64,000 nucleotides of DNA from Sisyra terminalis. Lineage: Eukaryota > Arthropoda > Insecta > Neuroptera > Sisyridae. Of this stretch, positions 1 through 13,000 are shown one piece after another. The notes beneath the pieces are model-generated. The model did no database searches and was not told the DNA's origin. It saw only the letters and a list, made by a program, of their open reading frames with translations. The DNA lies in the NCBI GenBank assembly GCA_958496175.1, contig OY292276.1, positions 14,836,001 to 14,900,000 on the forward strand, read 5' to 3'. The position numbers and the translations under genes are program-made. The number at the start of each line of letters is the position of its first letter. Within the stretch, counting starts at the first letter, position 1.

Positions 1-1633
1 GGAACATATTCCGAAAATAAATCTGGTATCTTTATAGATAAAAATTAAAGACTAGTTTTGGGGTTTGATTTCAAAGGTTGAAGAAATTTAATAAACTACA
101 CATTGAAACAAATTTAGTCAGGGGAATTACAGTGGTTCTATTTTTGTTTGTAAGAATTAAAGCTGTGGAGGAATATGAGTTGGTTTATTGTTGGTTTTAT
201 TAAAACAAAAAATGGGTATCGTTTAATATTTTCTTTATGTATTGAAGCTGTTTAAAATTCTTATTTGAATTGATTTCGCCAATTTTGTCCGAGAGCACAA
301 TAAATGTTTCGATGATAGTATCACAAAGCATTGAAAGGTATTCCCATTAAGCATAAATGATTGCCTCGTTGACACTCCAATTATGGCTCACAAATAGCCT
401 TAAAACGCTCGCATTTAACGTCAACCGAAATTATAACGTCGACGTAACGACGACTTAAACACCGGAAGTATCAAATGTGAACTGTTGCGGTTTCGCTCTG
501 GTCTTAGCGAAAGAAAAAAGACAGAAGAAATTCTGTGCATTTTAAGGGAATCTGTTGTTGGGTCCGTGGCTCGCGTTTCGGTCTTGTGTAACATACGGCG
601 ATATAATATGGTGAGGAGAAAAATTTTTCTCATATTTATATCGTAAATTGCGATTACAATTAATTGTAATGAGAGGAAGTTTGCTTTTATCGTTTATTAT
701 CTCAATTTGAAGATTTGTGAGAGACAAAGGCGCGGCACTTGTCCGAGTGTTTCGAGCTTTCGATGTGGTATTATGAAATTTTTGAATTTTAAATGGCCGA
801 GTCAAGAAAAATTATTCGTTCTCTGGTATTTTGAGTAAATGGACTCGTAATGGGGAACAAATTGGTGCTTAATCGCTGACCGATTGAATAAATTGTTTGG
901 GAACATTGTCGTTAATGTTGTCACTTGTTATAAATTATATTAATTCTTAAATTATTCCGCTTCGCTTCTAAACGATTTAAGATTATTTGAATTTTTTTTT
1001 CTTTTGGTTTCTCCATTCTTTATCTTACGTTTATTTTTCAATTAATTTAGTAATAAAAATAAATTAAGTTAATAATTTAACAGAGAAAAACATGATATTG
1101 AATACAAAAATCTTTTTTTTATTAATAAGTTTTTGTCATTTTAATTCAATATTCACTCCAATCAATGAAAAATTAAGTAGTAAAATTTAAAATTCATGAC
1201 TTACGTTGTTTTTTTATAATTCTTAGGGTATAAAAATATTTTTACTATGAACTCCAGGTGGAATGTTGATTCTTAACAGACAGAAAGAAAACTAAAATTA
1301 ACTTTCCTTCTAATTCTTTTACACTTAGGAATTTTTTAAATTGATCGAGGAAAATATGGTAAAAAACTTAAACTTTTTTTTTCCTAACTTTCAAGTATAA
1401 GCACACTTAAACTTTTGTTTTTTGGTAAAGAAATATAAAGATAATTATTTTTCAACTCAATATAAATATGCAACTAATCAAAATATTTCTAAATTCTTTA
1501 AAAATTATTTTTTTATGTAAAAATTTCCCACCTTCAACAGCCAATTCTACATAACGGTGTAGGGAGGAATAATAACTTTAGTTTCTTTAGATTTAGTTTT
1601 AGATTTAAGAGTTGTAATGAATTTTGTTAGAAG
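1..1633. other. Non-coding, probably intronic, AT-rich stretch
   Basis: No supported gene. A slightly GC-richer patch with several CpG lies at about 420-530; its short open frames on the minus strand have no coding-like composition. If the exon at 3348-3861 is real, this stretch falls inside its downstream intron. Confidence 0.5.
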
Positions 1634-1635
1634 TA

Positions 1636-1859
1636 CAGTGTAATTTCACTAATCCGGCACTATTAAAAACCGGAGATTGTTGGAATGTTCGGGTAACTGG
1701 ATTATTGTGAAAAGTCATAGGTAATGAATAAAATAAAGCATTTGATAGAGGAAATAAATATATGCACAGGTATAGAGGGGCGAGGGAGGCGTGGGTGGAG
1801 GGTGTTGGATTATTGGACGTGTCGATCTATCGAAGTGCCGGATTTGTGAGATTATACTG
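1636..1859. mobile_element. pogo-like MITE, copy 1
   Basis: This 224-bp non-autonomous DNA transposon is bounded by TA dinucleotides (1634-1635 and 1860-1861), the target duplication expected of Tc1/mariner/pogo elements. The terminal inverted repeats start CAGTGTAATTTCACTAATCC on the left and, read inward on the other strand, CAGTATAATCTCACAAATCC on the right. CAGTATAAT-type ends are typical of pogo. It has no transposase. A second copy in the opposite orientation lies at 63270-63501, and the internal sequence (a G-rich run followed by GTGTTGGATTATTGG) is shared between the two. Confidence 0.8.
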
Positions 1860-1861
1860 TA

Positions 1862-3347
1862 TATTTATATCTGATTCAAAAATCAAAAATAAAAATGATA
1901 TAAAAAATTCATTCGAAAAGTAATATAGGACTATTAGCCATAATAATTGCACCGTAGAATGCTGTTCGCACATTGCAACTATTGTATATCTTGCGTATAC
2001 AATATGAGAACAGCACTATGAATCCTACCGTACAATATGTATCCAAAATACTCAGAATATTACCAATATTTAATAATGTTCTTGGGAACTTGGACTCAAT
2101 AATAAGACGTTAAGTTTTCAAATCATCTCAACGTTTCGTTGGTATTTATTTCCAACTTCTTCAGGAGACGATTATCAATATTTTAACCAAATGTTGAAAT
2201 TACAACCAATGGATTATGGCCTGGAGCCTAGCAAAATTTCATTAAATTTTATAAAATTCACCAAATTTTATTAAACCAAAACTTTCGTCTAAACTATTCA
2301 AAACTCAACAAAATTCAAGAATACAAAGCTTTAAAAGCTTTAACTATTAAATAAAATAAATCCGAACAACTTCTACATCTCTTCACCAATGAATATCATA
2401 ATTTTCTGTCTAAAATCAGAAGCTGTAAACTGGTGCGACGGAAAAAATCAAAGAACAATTATTTGCGTCCATTTCTTAAAATTGTATTTTGTATAATATT
2501 TGTGTTGATAAATTAAAATTATAAACAGATAATTTAACGTTTATAAAACTATTTTCAAGAACAAAAACGGACAATACAGAATACCATTAATAGAACTCTA
2601 AACTTATGAATTTAAAGAAAAATATACTTAAAAGATATGTTTATCGAATAAAAGCGCCAAAGATAGTACTTTATAATAAGTATAATGCAAAATATAAAGT
2701 TCTGTTTTGTCCCACAATCAATCAATAATTCCATTAGATGTCATGGTGAAAGAATTATGTGATAGGTAACTAATAGATCAGAAGTTCTTAATCCATGGAG
2801 AGAACTATCATTATTCGATTTATTAGGTTTTTTGAAATGGTATTGAAAAAACCTGAAGTATTTTTTTAAATAAAAAATTAAACATTAGTTTAACAGAGCA
2901 ACACGTGAATGTTGAAGTTACAGGACAAAACAGAACATGTCATTCTTGGATAATTTAAGATAGGTCATAGAATAATCGCTATTTCTGTTGATAAACGTAT
3001 TTTATTTTCTGAACTTAAAAGAAAAAAAATATGTTTAAAAAAATATGAAATAAATAATATTTAAGCAAAAATATGTCACACTAATTTCTTGAGATATTTT
3101 TTTTCTCAATAACAGTTAATCGTAATCTAATGACTGAATCATTCTCTTAAAAATGTTTTTTGTCAAGAATTTCATGTGAAGATCCCTCGTTGAAATGTTT
3201 AAGTCTCTTAATTGGAACTCCAGCTGTTCCATGTGTTAATTGAATCAGTTTTTTATCCCTTGTTTTTTTTTTTGTTAGAACACATAAGAAGCGGTTAGTT
3301 GATGGGAAAATCGCTTGATTTTTCCACGAATTGATTTTTATGTTTAC
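1862..3347. other. Intron-like AT-rich DNA
   Basis: No gene seen. It contains one CTGAAGA-core unit (2131-2165, listed separately) and an imperfect hairpin at 1954-2028. The hairpin has 8-bp arms TGCTGTTC/GAACAGCA and ATTGTATA/TATACAAT. The right part directly follows the donor of the exon at 3348-3861 and would be its intron. Confidence 0.5.
2131..2165 (-). repeat. CTGAAGA-hairpin-GAAACGTT core unit
   Basis: Read on the minus strand, CCTGAAGA is followed by a 5-bp stem GTTGG/CCAAC and then GAAACGTTG. This is one of at least 14 such units in the window. The arrangement matches the conserved core of a hammerhead ribozyme (CUGANGA, stem II, GAAA). Upstream there is a CAACATT about where CAACGTH would be needed to form stem III and the cleavage site, so a complete ribozyme is not supported here. 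Confidence 0.5.
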
Positions 3348-3861
3348 CTGAATTGTTTGTACCACCGGTGAACCAAAGTGTGACCAAATCCTCAACACTG
3401 CCGGGTTGTCCATATCCTTGTGACGAGTAACAGTAGGGTGGGGGTGGGGGTTGTTGTGGAATAGGACCCAACGAGCCACCCCCATATCCGTCGTAGGAAC
3501 CGGCACGTGTCAGGGGTGGCACACCGAACGATCGTCTCAACGATCGCCCACCCGAAGATACACAGACACTTGCATATGCGTCACTTGTATTATTAGTACT
3601 CGTACTATGATTGTGATTTAAATTATTATAATTATTGTTGTTGTTATTATTCACACCGCCATTCGATTCCAACAGCAATTGTTGCACTTGCAAAATATCA
3701 ACAAATTCATCACAACTTTCCACGTTATTTGCGATTGTTGCACTGGCATATGTATCATTGTTGGTGCGGGATTGTCGAGCGCGCGAAGCGGCGTAATGGG
3801 GCGCAGGTGCGTCACTCGCTCCGTTGTCCTCGCGTTCCCTTCGCATCGTTAGAGCTAACAT
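3348..3861 (-). CDS. First coding exon of an unidentified split gene (partial)
   Basis: The open frame starts at the ATG at 3861, in good context (CAAAATG). An in-frame stop lies shortly upstream. It runs for 171 codons to a splice donor CAG|GTAAAC (GT at 3346-3347) and leaves phase 1; the frame would read 17 more codons into the intron. The protein begins MLALTMRRERED. It has a short helical-looking stretch SCDEFVDILQVQQLLLES (about residues 49-66), an Asn tract encoded by AAC/AAT repeats (about 71-80), and an Arg-Ser patch SLRRSFGVPPLTRAGSYDGY. A PQQPPPPPY proline run follows, then VEDLVTLWFTGG just before the splice. GC and CpG content are clearly above the surroundings. The low-complexity, Ser/Pro/Asn-rich composition suits the disordered N-terminus of a signalling or cytoskeletal regulator. 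I do not recognise the family. Later exons would lie left of the window or are not visible. Confidence 0.6.
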
Positions 3862-4200
3862 TTTGACGGTCACTGGCTGGCGACAAGACGATCAACATGT
3901 CGGCGCCCATCAATGCGTCGACACAAAAGCTCAAGACTATAGCACTTAATATTTCCAATAAAAAATACCGAAACAAAAAGAAAAACTACAAAACTTGGCT
4001 TCCTCCGGAAAGCTCCTTGTCTGTTTGGCAGCTCCCGTTCGACGACAAGTCAACTAAGTACCTTAAAAAAATAAAAATTCCTACAAATTTCCTTTACTTT
4101 ATTTCCCCATATTTTTTTTATTTTCATTACTCGACGTCTGAAAAGCATTTTTTAGTGCTTATTATTGCCCTGTTTATTTTGTCCGAACATCTTGTCATTT
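3862..4200 (-). promoter_or_regulatory. Probable 5' UTR and promoter side of the exon at 3348-3861
   Basis: The CpG-bearing sequence continues to about 4060, then drops to the AT-rich background. A plus-strand open frame across 3897-4202 loses its composition after the first 40 codons and is probably chance, antisense to the leader. No TATA box is evident. Confidence 0.3.
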
Positions 4201-7200
4201 AACGCCCGTTTAATTAAAGAAAACTCAGAACTAACTCATCGTTTTATTAGGTACTCTTGAGAATATCATATAAGATTAATATATCATCATGATTTCATAT
4301 TTTTTAAAAAAAATATTGTAATATTTCAATCATATTTCAGATTCATTCATATGTAGGAAACTATTTTTGGAATTATTTTTTCAAAATGATAAAACTCTTA
4401 AACTTTCTAAGTATTAAATTTGTTTTAAAGAAAAGTCTAAGGAAAAAGATGTTCAAAAAATCATTTATGGAAAGACCAAAGAAAACCAACAATATTTGGT
4501 CAAAGATAATTAATAAGTTCACTTTAACATCATAAAATTATAGAACCCAAAAATTAACCGAAAACATTAGCCAGAAAATTAAGGGATGAAAAAATATAAT
4601 TTTTATGCTACCTATTTAAACGTCTTTTTATTTAACATTGATATATTTTTCTTTTACGACTCGATTTTTTGTATTTCTATGAGAACGTTTAAGCTTTTAT
4701 GTTCGAAAGCTTTCATTGATTATCCCGTAAATGCGTAAATGCGTAAAAATCTAAATTTTAATAATACCGACGGCTGCAGCATCAATATAAAAAAATACCA
4801 ATGATTTCGAGAAAAATTAAAAATTTTTAGTCACAAAAATTAAAAAGACTAAAAAACCATTTGGAACAAAATGGCCATTATTGGGAATTATACAATTTGT
4901 AAATTATATAATGCGTATAGGTAAGGGACGGAAACGTTTCAGGAAATATTATAAGTTCAGTGGTAATAAATTCTTCATGTTTTTCAATAACTGTTATTAA
5001 TTTTTCCCTATTATAATTATATTTATGTTCCTTGACCAAATTTGATTATTAAAATTTTTAAAATATATTTTTTTTCTAATTTTCTTTCAATCAAACTTTT
5101 CTTATTAGAATAAATCATATTATTTTATCGTTGATATTGATAAAAATTGAATTTTATTTACTTTGAATTATACCAGAAAGATTCAATAAATATAAATTTT
5201 ATGAATGATTTGAACTTTAAAGTAATTGGATTAAAGGTTTTTGGTTATTTAAAAATTGATTTTATTAATAAAACATTAATATTATTTTTTGCATTTTAGT
5301 TGACAAAGTTTCAGTAATTCTATAACGCTATGTAATATAATTTAATTTAGTCTTTGTGACCTTTATTTTTTAGAGACAATAATGAAATTAATATAATATG
5401 AAATAAATTATTATGAATCAAAAATAACTTAAAATTATTCGCAGAAAGAAATTTCCACCAAATTCACTCATGGTTTCCATGTATGAACTTTAAGCTATAA
5501 AAATGAGCTTTTAAAAATATAATTTGTAGACATTTCTGACATAAATTTTTAATTATAATAACAGTTATAAATTTAAATGATAAAAATAGGACTGAATGAA
5601 AAAACGATTGCCAATATTTAATGCGCATCAAATTCCTCAAATTGTCATTTCCCTAAATAAGCTTTTTTTCAAGTAGTAATTTTTATGAATTGTCTTTTCT
5701 TTTAGTAGTTCTCAGTATGAATTTTTGGTTGTTGAATACTTGATTTGTAAATATGAACCTGGAATTTGCAAATACCACGGCTACCAATAAAGGGTTGACC
5801 AAACCATGCCATTAAAACATTTTTTTTTCACATTTGACTAAGATTTTAAATTCACAAAAGTGTAAATTTCTAACAATTTCATCATTTTTAATAGCATTGA
5901 ACTTGTCGACTTTTGTGCCTAAAAAGTACGTTTCTAAAAATTACCCGATAGAGGGTTTGGTTCAAAAGATGTACAAATGAATTTTTTTGGTATGGTAACT
6001 ACAAATTGCCGGAAAGATGACAAAAATGTATAGTTAATGATGGAAATTATTTTGAATAAATTAAGTGTTTTCATCTGGAAATAATGAAAACTGAGTTTTC
6101 AGCAAAAAAAATCGGTGGCATATTTACAAACCTTGTAATTTTAATTTGCTCAATTTGAAAGATTCTGGCTCATTCTTCATACGCAAAAGTATTTACGTCA
6201 TTCGAATGTTTCATTATACTTTTTTGAATTGTGTCAAGTTCTATCTTTGCTTTATTTTTCCCTTATAATTTTTGTGGTTCAAAGTTTCAAATTATTGGCA
6301 AAATAAAAATAAAATTTTTATATGCAAAATTTGAATATGCGATCCAAATTTTGAGAAGTGGTTATTTGGGTAAACGGTTTCGAAAAAGAAAATTGAATGG
6401 TTTGGTGAAACGATCGGAAAATCAACTAATTATATTTTATGGTTCATTTTTTGTGTTTTTCCGATTCAAATACAGGGTTGGCTTAACTTTAAATATTGAA
6501 AGACATTTTTAGTCTTAATTTTTCAGATTTTTTGAGTACCTGCTTAAAAGGTGTCTCAGTATCGGCTTATCTTCATTCAACTCTTTAGACTGTATGCAAA
6601 AGTATAATTAAACCAAAAAAATTTTGGAGTCTTAAATTTCTTTTAAATCTCCGTCATTTAAAAAAATAGCTGCTTTTGCTACTCAAGAAAACAAATATTT
6701 AACTACACAAGTGATAAAAATTTAGTTAATACAAATTCCTGATTATTTATATTTGAATACTTCTCGAGTTATACTTATGTGTCGGTGACATATTTTTTGT
6801 CAAATTGCGAATTAAAAAGTTTATTTTTTTTGGAATCTTAAGATAAATTTTTGTTCTGTTATAGTTATTAACTAAACTATTTGAAATTCTTTCGAGAAGT
6901 AAAGCATCATTAAACCTGATTTGTTGATTTTGGCGTCGCGACGCTGCTGAATTCAATAGAGTTGGAACGTTGAAAGAAATATGAAAACAATTTCCACTTT
7001 TGTAAACTCAAATGCTTACAGTTAAAAAGTTGGAATATTGTTGCCCCATGGGCACCGGCCAACACTTTTCCACGGGGAAAACTATTTTTTGTGACAAATT
7101 ATTTGTAAAACAATCCGAAAAATTAAAATTTTCATATTTGGTAACTGCAAATTTATAATCTTTATGATATTAGTTTAACAATCAAAGATTGGATCAGAAA

Positions 7201-8620
7201 TCCAAAACAACAGTTGACTTAAATTTTTATTTGGCAGATAAAATATTTAATTTTTACTCAAAACAAGAATTTCCCATCTTTCAATAGATAATTCATTAGT
7301 ACCGGTGCTACGGGTAATCACAAATAAAAAAGAAATTCAAAAATTTGATTCCAATTTGTCATATAATAAATCTTTGTCTTATGAAAATAAATTGGCTGTA
7401 TATTTTTTGTTCCAATTTGTTTAATCTTAATCTTAAAGTTTGTATTCGAAGAAAAAAATCGTAAATTGTTTCCATATCACGTTCCGTTTTCGAGATAAAA
7501 CGTCCGCGAGATTGGAATGCATAAGATTGCATTTTTTCAATATTGCATTTTTACTTTGCCAATTCAAACAATAAACGTTTTGTTCCATCACGTTTTTAAC
7601 CACATTTAACTCTAATTAACAACACAAAAACATTACCAAATAACTAATAATGAACGAAAAAATTACAAAATTCATTTATTACAAACATTGGTAAATAGTA
7701 AAATCTTAAGAAAATTCATTTGAGAAGTGGAAAAATTTAAATTATTTGGATCAAAATTAGACAAAAAAAATATTTTAATCTCAAACAAGTATTTTTCAGG
7801 ATGATTTATGAGACTTTAAAGTTTTAATTTATAAGATTTGTTCTTTTTACTACATAGATAAACTATAAAGAAAATATGAGTTTTTTTTTTTTTTGAATCC
7901 CAAATTATTTTTTTTAAATTCCTAAGCAATCATCCTTTGAGTTTACCAATTTACTACTAATTAATTCCAAATCGAATTAAAGTTTTTAAGATATAGTGAT
8001 TACAATAAATCTCATACTTTTTAATTAATCGTTGTATTTTTTCATCAATTCTTAATGATTTTTTTTCTTCCATTAGTGTAAGCAAAAATCAAAAATTAAT
8101 TTGAAATCTTGTAATAAGTAATGCAATTTTGGCAATTCTTTTAACGTTAACTAAAATGTTTCCAAAATAATTTTTTTTTCAATCCGATTCGTTATGGCTT
8201 ATGACGATTACAAATTCTTTAGTCTTAAATTTATTTTTCTAACTTCTAAATATTATTGTATTTTTTTTTTAAATCTAATTTGTATTATTCTAAGAGAAAA
8301 AAGAGCTTTTATTTCCTTATTATTTTCAAATTTTTTTCGACCTTTGTTTCTAATTATAAAAAATTTAACCAATAAAAATATTGAAAAAATAATAAAGTTT
8401 TGAAACTTTTTTTTTTGTCTAATTTTAACGGTTTATTATACTTCCTGTAAATTTTAAACTATGCAGATTTTTATCAACCTTTATTTATTTAGGTAATAAG
8501 TAATTTTGAAATTAAAATAAAATTAATTCCGGGATTCGAACCCAAAATTTTTAGCGTTTTCAATTGTGATTATAACCGATATTATACGATTCAGAGGGCT
8601 TTGTAAGCTATTGTAAAAGT
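4201..8620. other. AT-rich intergenic DNA without recognisable genes
   Basis: No coding region or element is supported. Minor points are a short GC-rich patch at about 7043-7080 (GCCCCATGGGCACCGGCC), three GCGTAAAT repeats near 4732-4748, and a T-arm-like GGGTTCGAATCCCGG on the minus strand at about 8529-8543. The rest of a tRNA cannot be drawn around that T-arm. Confidence 0.5.
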
Positions 8621-8629
8621 AAATTGTAT

Positions 8630-8661
8630 CTGAAGAAGTTCGAAAGTAAAAACGAAACGTT
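8630..8661 (+). repeat. CTGAAGA-hairpin-GAAACGTT core unit
   Basis: CTGAAGA is followed by a short GTT/AAC stem with a long loop, and then GAAACGTTAAG. It belongs to the dispersed core family described under findings. The unit is solitary, about 90 bp from a tRNA T-arm-like box on the opposite strand. Confidence 0.45.
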
Positions 8662-8779
8662 AAGTTAGTTTTGATGAATATTTTTACTAAAAATATGACG
8701 AGTTAAAGAAATGTTATACTTGGCTATTTGTAAGGTGAATTGAAACATCAAATTTAAAGCAATAAAAATTGGCCTGTTT

Positions 8780-9600
8780 TTATTTTTTTTTGCAATCCCC
8801 AAATGGCAAGTGCTCGCACCTTGTCATCACTTTGGATCAACGCTGCACTATTGCAACCGATCTCCATGCAACGCCCTCCCCCCGTTACTCGTTCCGTTTT
8901 TCCTTCAACGCTAATTACAATCGTAAACTTTCAACTAACTCCATTGACCAATTTATTCGACCCTCGATCTCTTTCAATTAACACTGACTCAAATTACATG
9001 ATTCACCCATTGACCAACAAAAAAAACTATCCAAATTTCCCCATTCCCGAAAATGTTACTGCAAATCCAACCACTTGTTGATACTTTTTTTCTGTTGAAC
9101 CACTTGTTGATTGTTGCATTGAACTTTGGGGAATGGAATTGTGTGGTAAGGAGAAATGCAGGAATTTGTACCAATGTAACGGTGAGATATAATCGTTCGA
9201 AGCGATAGAGTTTCTCGTTTAAATTACATAAATCTAATTAACGCGCGCTCGTGACCATAGACGAGAACTGGAAGGCTTTGGGTACGTTGGAGCGAAACAA
9301 GGCGATTAAAGCCGCGTGTGGACAACTGCGATAGTTAAGGGAATCATTTTTCTTTTCAGACGTCGACGTGTTTATTTAGTTGAAAATAAATTGGGTCGAT
9401 TGACCTGAAGTTCTTACCTAGGTTAAGCACATGATTTATATTCCTTTTGGTGGTCACTGGTTTAGTGGAACATGCAATGAGATCACTGATTAACGCACTT
9501 TTCACTGAGGGTGATGGGTAAACACTGATGGGGAAACACTGCAACACTGAGATCAACTGATTGATTTTGAGTTTGTTTTTAGTGTTGTTTGTTGATGTTA
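8780..9600. promoter_or_regulatory. Mixed-composition flank of the CpG island
   Basis: Base composition rises from the AT-rich background. The patch at 9240-9330 carries several CpG (GCGCGCTCGTGACC and GCCGCGTGTGG). No convincing exon is visible. I infer a promoter-proximal or 5' untranslated region of the gene starting in the adjacent island. Confidence 0.25.
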
Positions 9601-9876
9601 TTGTTGCATTTGTGCGAGGAGCATTGTTGTGGCTTTCTGCCGGGAAGTGAACGAGCACTGCCATGTGGCCGGCCGCCTCAGGAACGGTAAAGGTGTCCAC
9701 CAACGCACCATCGCCCTCATATATTCCGCCTCCTCGAAAAACGAACCGGTGGTCGTCGTTATACTGAATGTTCGGAAAGTTGCGGTGACGTCATAGAGCG
9801 CGCGTCGCCTCATCCCACGAGTTTTGCGAGCCACGGCGACGTCACAGCGCCACGACGCCTCAGCCCATGGCCCCAT
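9600..9876. promoter_or_regulatory. CpG-rich island upstream of the plus-strand exon
   Basis: GC and CpG content are the highest in the window and continue into the exon at 9877. Because stops are rare here, several frames stay open on both strands. On the plus strand there is an ATG-less frame of about 60 codons ending at a TAG near 9800. On the minus strand the complementary frames include one with VPEAAGHMAVLVHFP. None has both a clear start and clear splice signals, so I treat the stretch as promoter or 5' UTR. Confidence 0.4.
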
Positions 9877-10067
9877 ATGGCCGAACGGACAATCATGATG
9901 TCATCCGATTCGCATAAGAACCGCAGCACCAAGTCGCTGTCCAGCTTACGGAAAGCTGTCGAACCGCAACAACGGCGCCGCGGTATCACCGACGCGGTCC
10001 ACCGAAGACGCAACATAGACATAAAAGAAGTGTTTTCTTTGCCTCATTTTCACAAATCATTCGTAGA
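9877..10067 (+). CDS. Candidate first coding exon (63 codons, partial)
   Basis: An ATG at 9877 opens a frame that reaches a strong splice donor A|GTAAGT (GT at 10068-10069). It leaves phase 2, and the frame would hit a stop in the intron immediately afterwards. The peptide begins MAERTIMMSSDSHKNRS and is basic and Ser-rich, with KSLSSLRK and RRRG-type clusters. A conserved-looking end EVFSLPHFHKSFV is placed exactly at the splice. This is what a disordered, positively charged N-terminus looks like. I do not recognise the protein. Antisense frames are open here too because of the high GC, but their composition (Trp, Cys and Arg-rich) looks less natural. Downstream exons are not identifiable in the window. 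Confidence 0.45.
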
Positions 10068-13000
10068 GTAAGTAGATAATAGACACAAAATGCTATTTTG
10101 GTCGGAAAATATCACCTCGTCGCCTTCCGATTCATTGTTTTGTAAACATTTTTTCCAATATTTTTCTTGGCAAATCCTTTCCATGTCACACAATTATTTA
10201 TAAACATCATCGTGATTTAACCCGTCACTATTCTTCTCGAAAAAAATAGTCATTTAGAAGAATAACAATTAACAAAGTATTGTCTACAAGTCTAAAAATT
10301 TATAACTTTTTAAAACTGAAATATTATTTTTAAGATTGCTTAATAGAATGGAAACATTCTAAAAGCTTTAGCTACTAGAGTTTGGACTTCATCTATAAAA
10401 CATTGCTACTTTATTCGATCACTATTTTCACGAGTTGTGGAAAGTGAGATCTATGAAATGATTTAAATCTATTACTAAGTCTGTTTTCTGAGATTTAAAA
10501 GAAAATACGTGGCAAGGTGACTCTTATATTAGCGAGAAAATGTGTATATTAACTTGAATTAATACTTTAACGGTTACACAAAAGAAAGCTTTAATTAGAT
10601 AAGCTTTAATTAGAGGAAGAAATAAATAATGGATCAAAAACCGAGGTCTTGAAAAAAAATCAATAAACAAAAAAAGCTTATATGACGGATGTTCGAGTAT
10701 TCTTTATTCGTTATCTGATGTGTCTAGAGCTGGGGTGGACAAACGGTCGATTATGAAATGGTCAACAATCGATCGCAGGTATTTTCAATAATTTTTTAGG
10801 TAAATTTCAAATCTTTTAATTGAAAATGTGTACCTAAAATTTAGCGGATAGTGAAACTTTGAATTTAAAATTAAACATGCATCTATTATTATATACTACG
10901 GATATTACCGATTTCCAAATAGTGCATCAAATTCTTCTTTCTACGGATTATGTCTTTAAATTTGTATTTGTTTTTAATTTTTCCCATTTTTCGAAGTCGA
11001 TCATATCAGTATTAAGTTTTTCTACCTCTGGTGTAGAGGAATATACATAATTTTATCGACTTTTTTAAATTTATAAAAATTGAGCAATCCCAGGTTAGTA
11101 CCACAATTTTTGCCTGAAATATAAAATTTCATCAAAAATTATTTTTAATTCTCCAACCCCCATATTTTTTCTTTCAAATATCAACAATTATTACCACTGT
11201 TCTTTGCAATGATATTACAAACTAACCCGGGTTATTTTATCAAAAAAACGTATTTTTTGATTGCTTGATGAAATAAAGTAACTGCCAAAGTAAAATTTGC
11301 TTTTAAGATTTGCTTTTTTGGAATCTTTCCTCGAAACTTTGAAAAGAACTGAGAAAAGAACCACTGACAGCTCAATAATAATTTTTTTCCTTGGTATTTT
11401 AATCTTTAACTTATCTTAAACATCATTTTAAACATACCAGCACTTGAAATTACGCTAGAAGAATGTAAAAATCAGTGGCAGAAAGTTTCCAATACTGCTC
11501 ATGTATTGAGTGATTGCGCATAGCATTGTAGAGGTGAAAAGTGCTTATTTTTCGAACTTTCTATGCTATTTTAAAGAAATTTCATACAGAAAAGAAAAAC
11601 CCTGAAATTAAACTTCATAACATCAACTTCTGTAGAATAAAGAAAACAGCTCAAGAAAATTTTATCAATTTAATCCTATCAATTTAAACCTATAAAATTT
11701 AAAGAAAAGACATCGATAAGTTCGTTTTCAGCCTAATAAATCCATCAATTGCCAAATTATTTTTGAAAAGTTTAGTTTTAAGCATTGTAATGAAATAATC
11801 CAATTATAATTGGAGAATCTTTTTATTTGGTTAAAACTGAAACACGATAACTGGCTTAAATTAGCTTGAGCTTTGGCTCCAGGTTTAGAGCAATTTTTAA
11901 ATTACATTCTAGCTCCAGAACCAAAATTTGACTTTTGAATCATTATTAATTAAGATTTCAAATATTTTACAATTAGTTGCACCCATTAAAGAAAAATTCA
12001 GAAGCAGTTTTACGAAACAACATTGAAATTTGGTTGCAAGTATGAAATGAACTTTTAACTGTACTAGTTACAATAATGGTAAGCGAAATTTGGATTTGGA
12101 GTCAGACTAAATTTTGATGGTTAAATAAATATTTTGGTTTCAGCCCTTTCAAAATCATTAAGCTCCATGATTCCAAGCTTTTGTTTCAATTACAATTCTC
12201 TAGCCTTAGTCATAGCATAGAAAATGCTAGTTTATCTCTTGAACTTAGTTCTTTTCTTGCGGGTAATTTTCAAAAAAGGTAGGAAATACAAAATTATAAT
12301 GAATTGAGTTTTCAGTTTTAGTCTGTAAAAACAACCCATTTAGTTTTAAAAATTTTCATCTAAGAAACAAGAAAATAACTGATTATTCTTCTGTAAACCT
12401 TTAAAGAGCTTTTATCAAATTGTTTGATTTTCAAATTCATTAAAAGGTTAAATTACTAACTAAATTTAAAAATTGTTAAATGAATATTAACAAATAAATT
12501 TCTTTGAAAATACAATTTAAAGTCGCATGCCCTGAAACGTATAAGTTTGAATTTGTGGAACAAACGATATCTTAAAAGAGAAACCGTATGATTCTGAAAG
12601 CTATTTCATGGATTAAGCAAACTATAGTTCCAATTAAAGCTTGAATCCTGTAAAGGATCTAGGACTTTGAGCATGGTAAATCAGCTCCGAAAATAAAGTG
12701 TTTGTGAAAAAAATTTTTTTTTTTTAGAATTTAAATCATTAACGGGTTGATTTTTTTTGAAATTAAGAACTCCAAAGCTTTACGAGTTCTATAAAAATAA
12801 ATTTATTTTTAAAGACAATATTTGTTGCCATCAAACAATTTTGCTTTTGCTCTATATTTTTTTTTTTAGTTTTCCATTTTATCATTATAATACTTGAATT
12901 TTTTTAAATGTTTTGATAGTTCTACGTACCATAGGAGTAGTGCTAACGGAATACCAAATTATACGTAATACATGATAATAATACGTAATAAAAAAATAAA

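Noticed and set aside
1954..2028. Hairpin that might be a microRNA precursor
   Set aside because: The arms are broken by a 13-nt one-sided bulge and the longest paired run is 8 bp, so it does not fit a pre-miRNA duplex.
8521..8600. tRNA gene suggested by GGGTTCGAATCCCGG on the minus strand
   Set aside because: Only the T-arm-like box is present. No acceptor stem, D-arm or anticodon arm can be paired around it.
10720..10760. hAT terminal repeat (CTGGGGTGGACAAAC)
   Set aside because: No complementary end or target duplication was found within the following kilobases.
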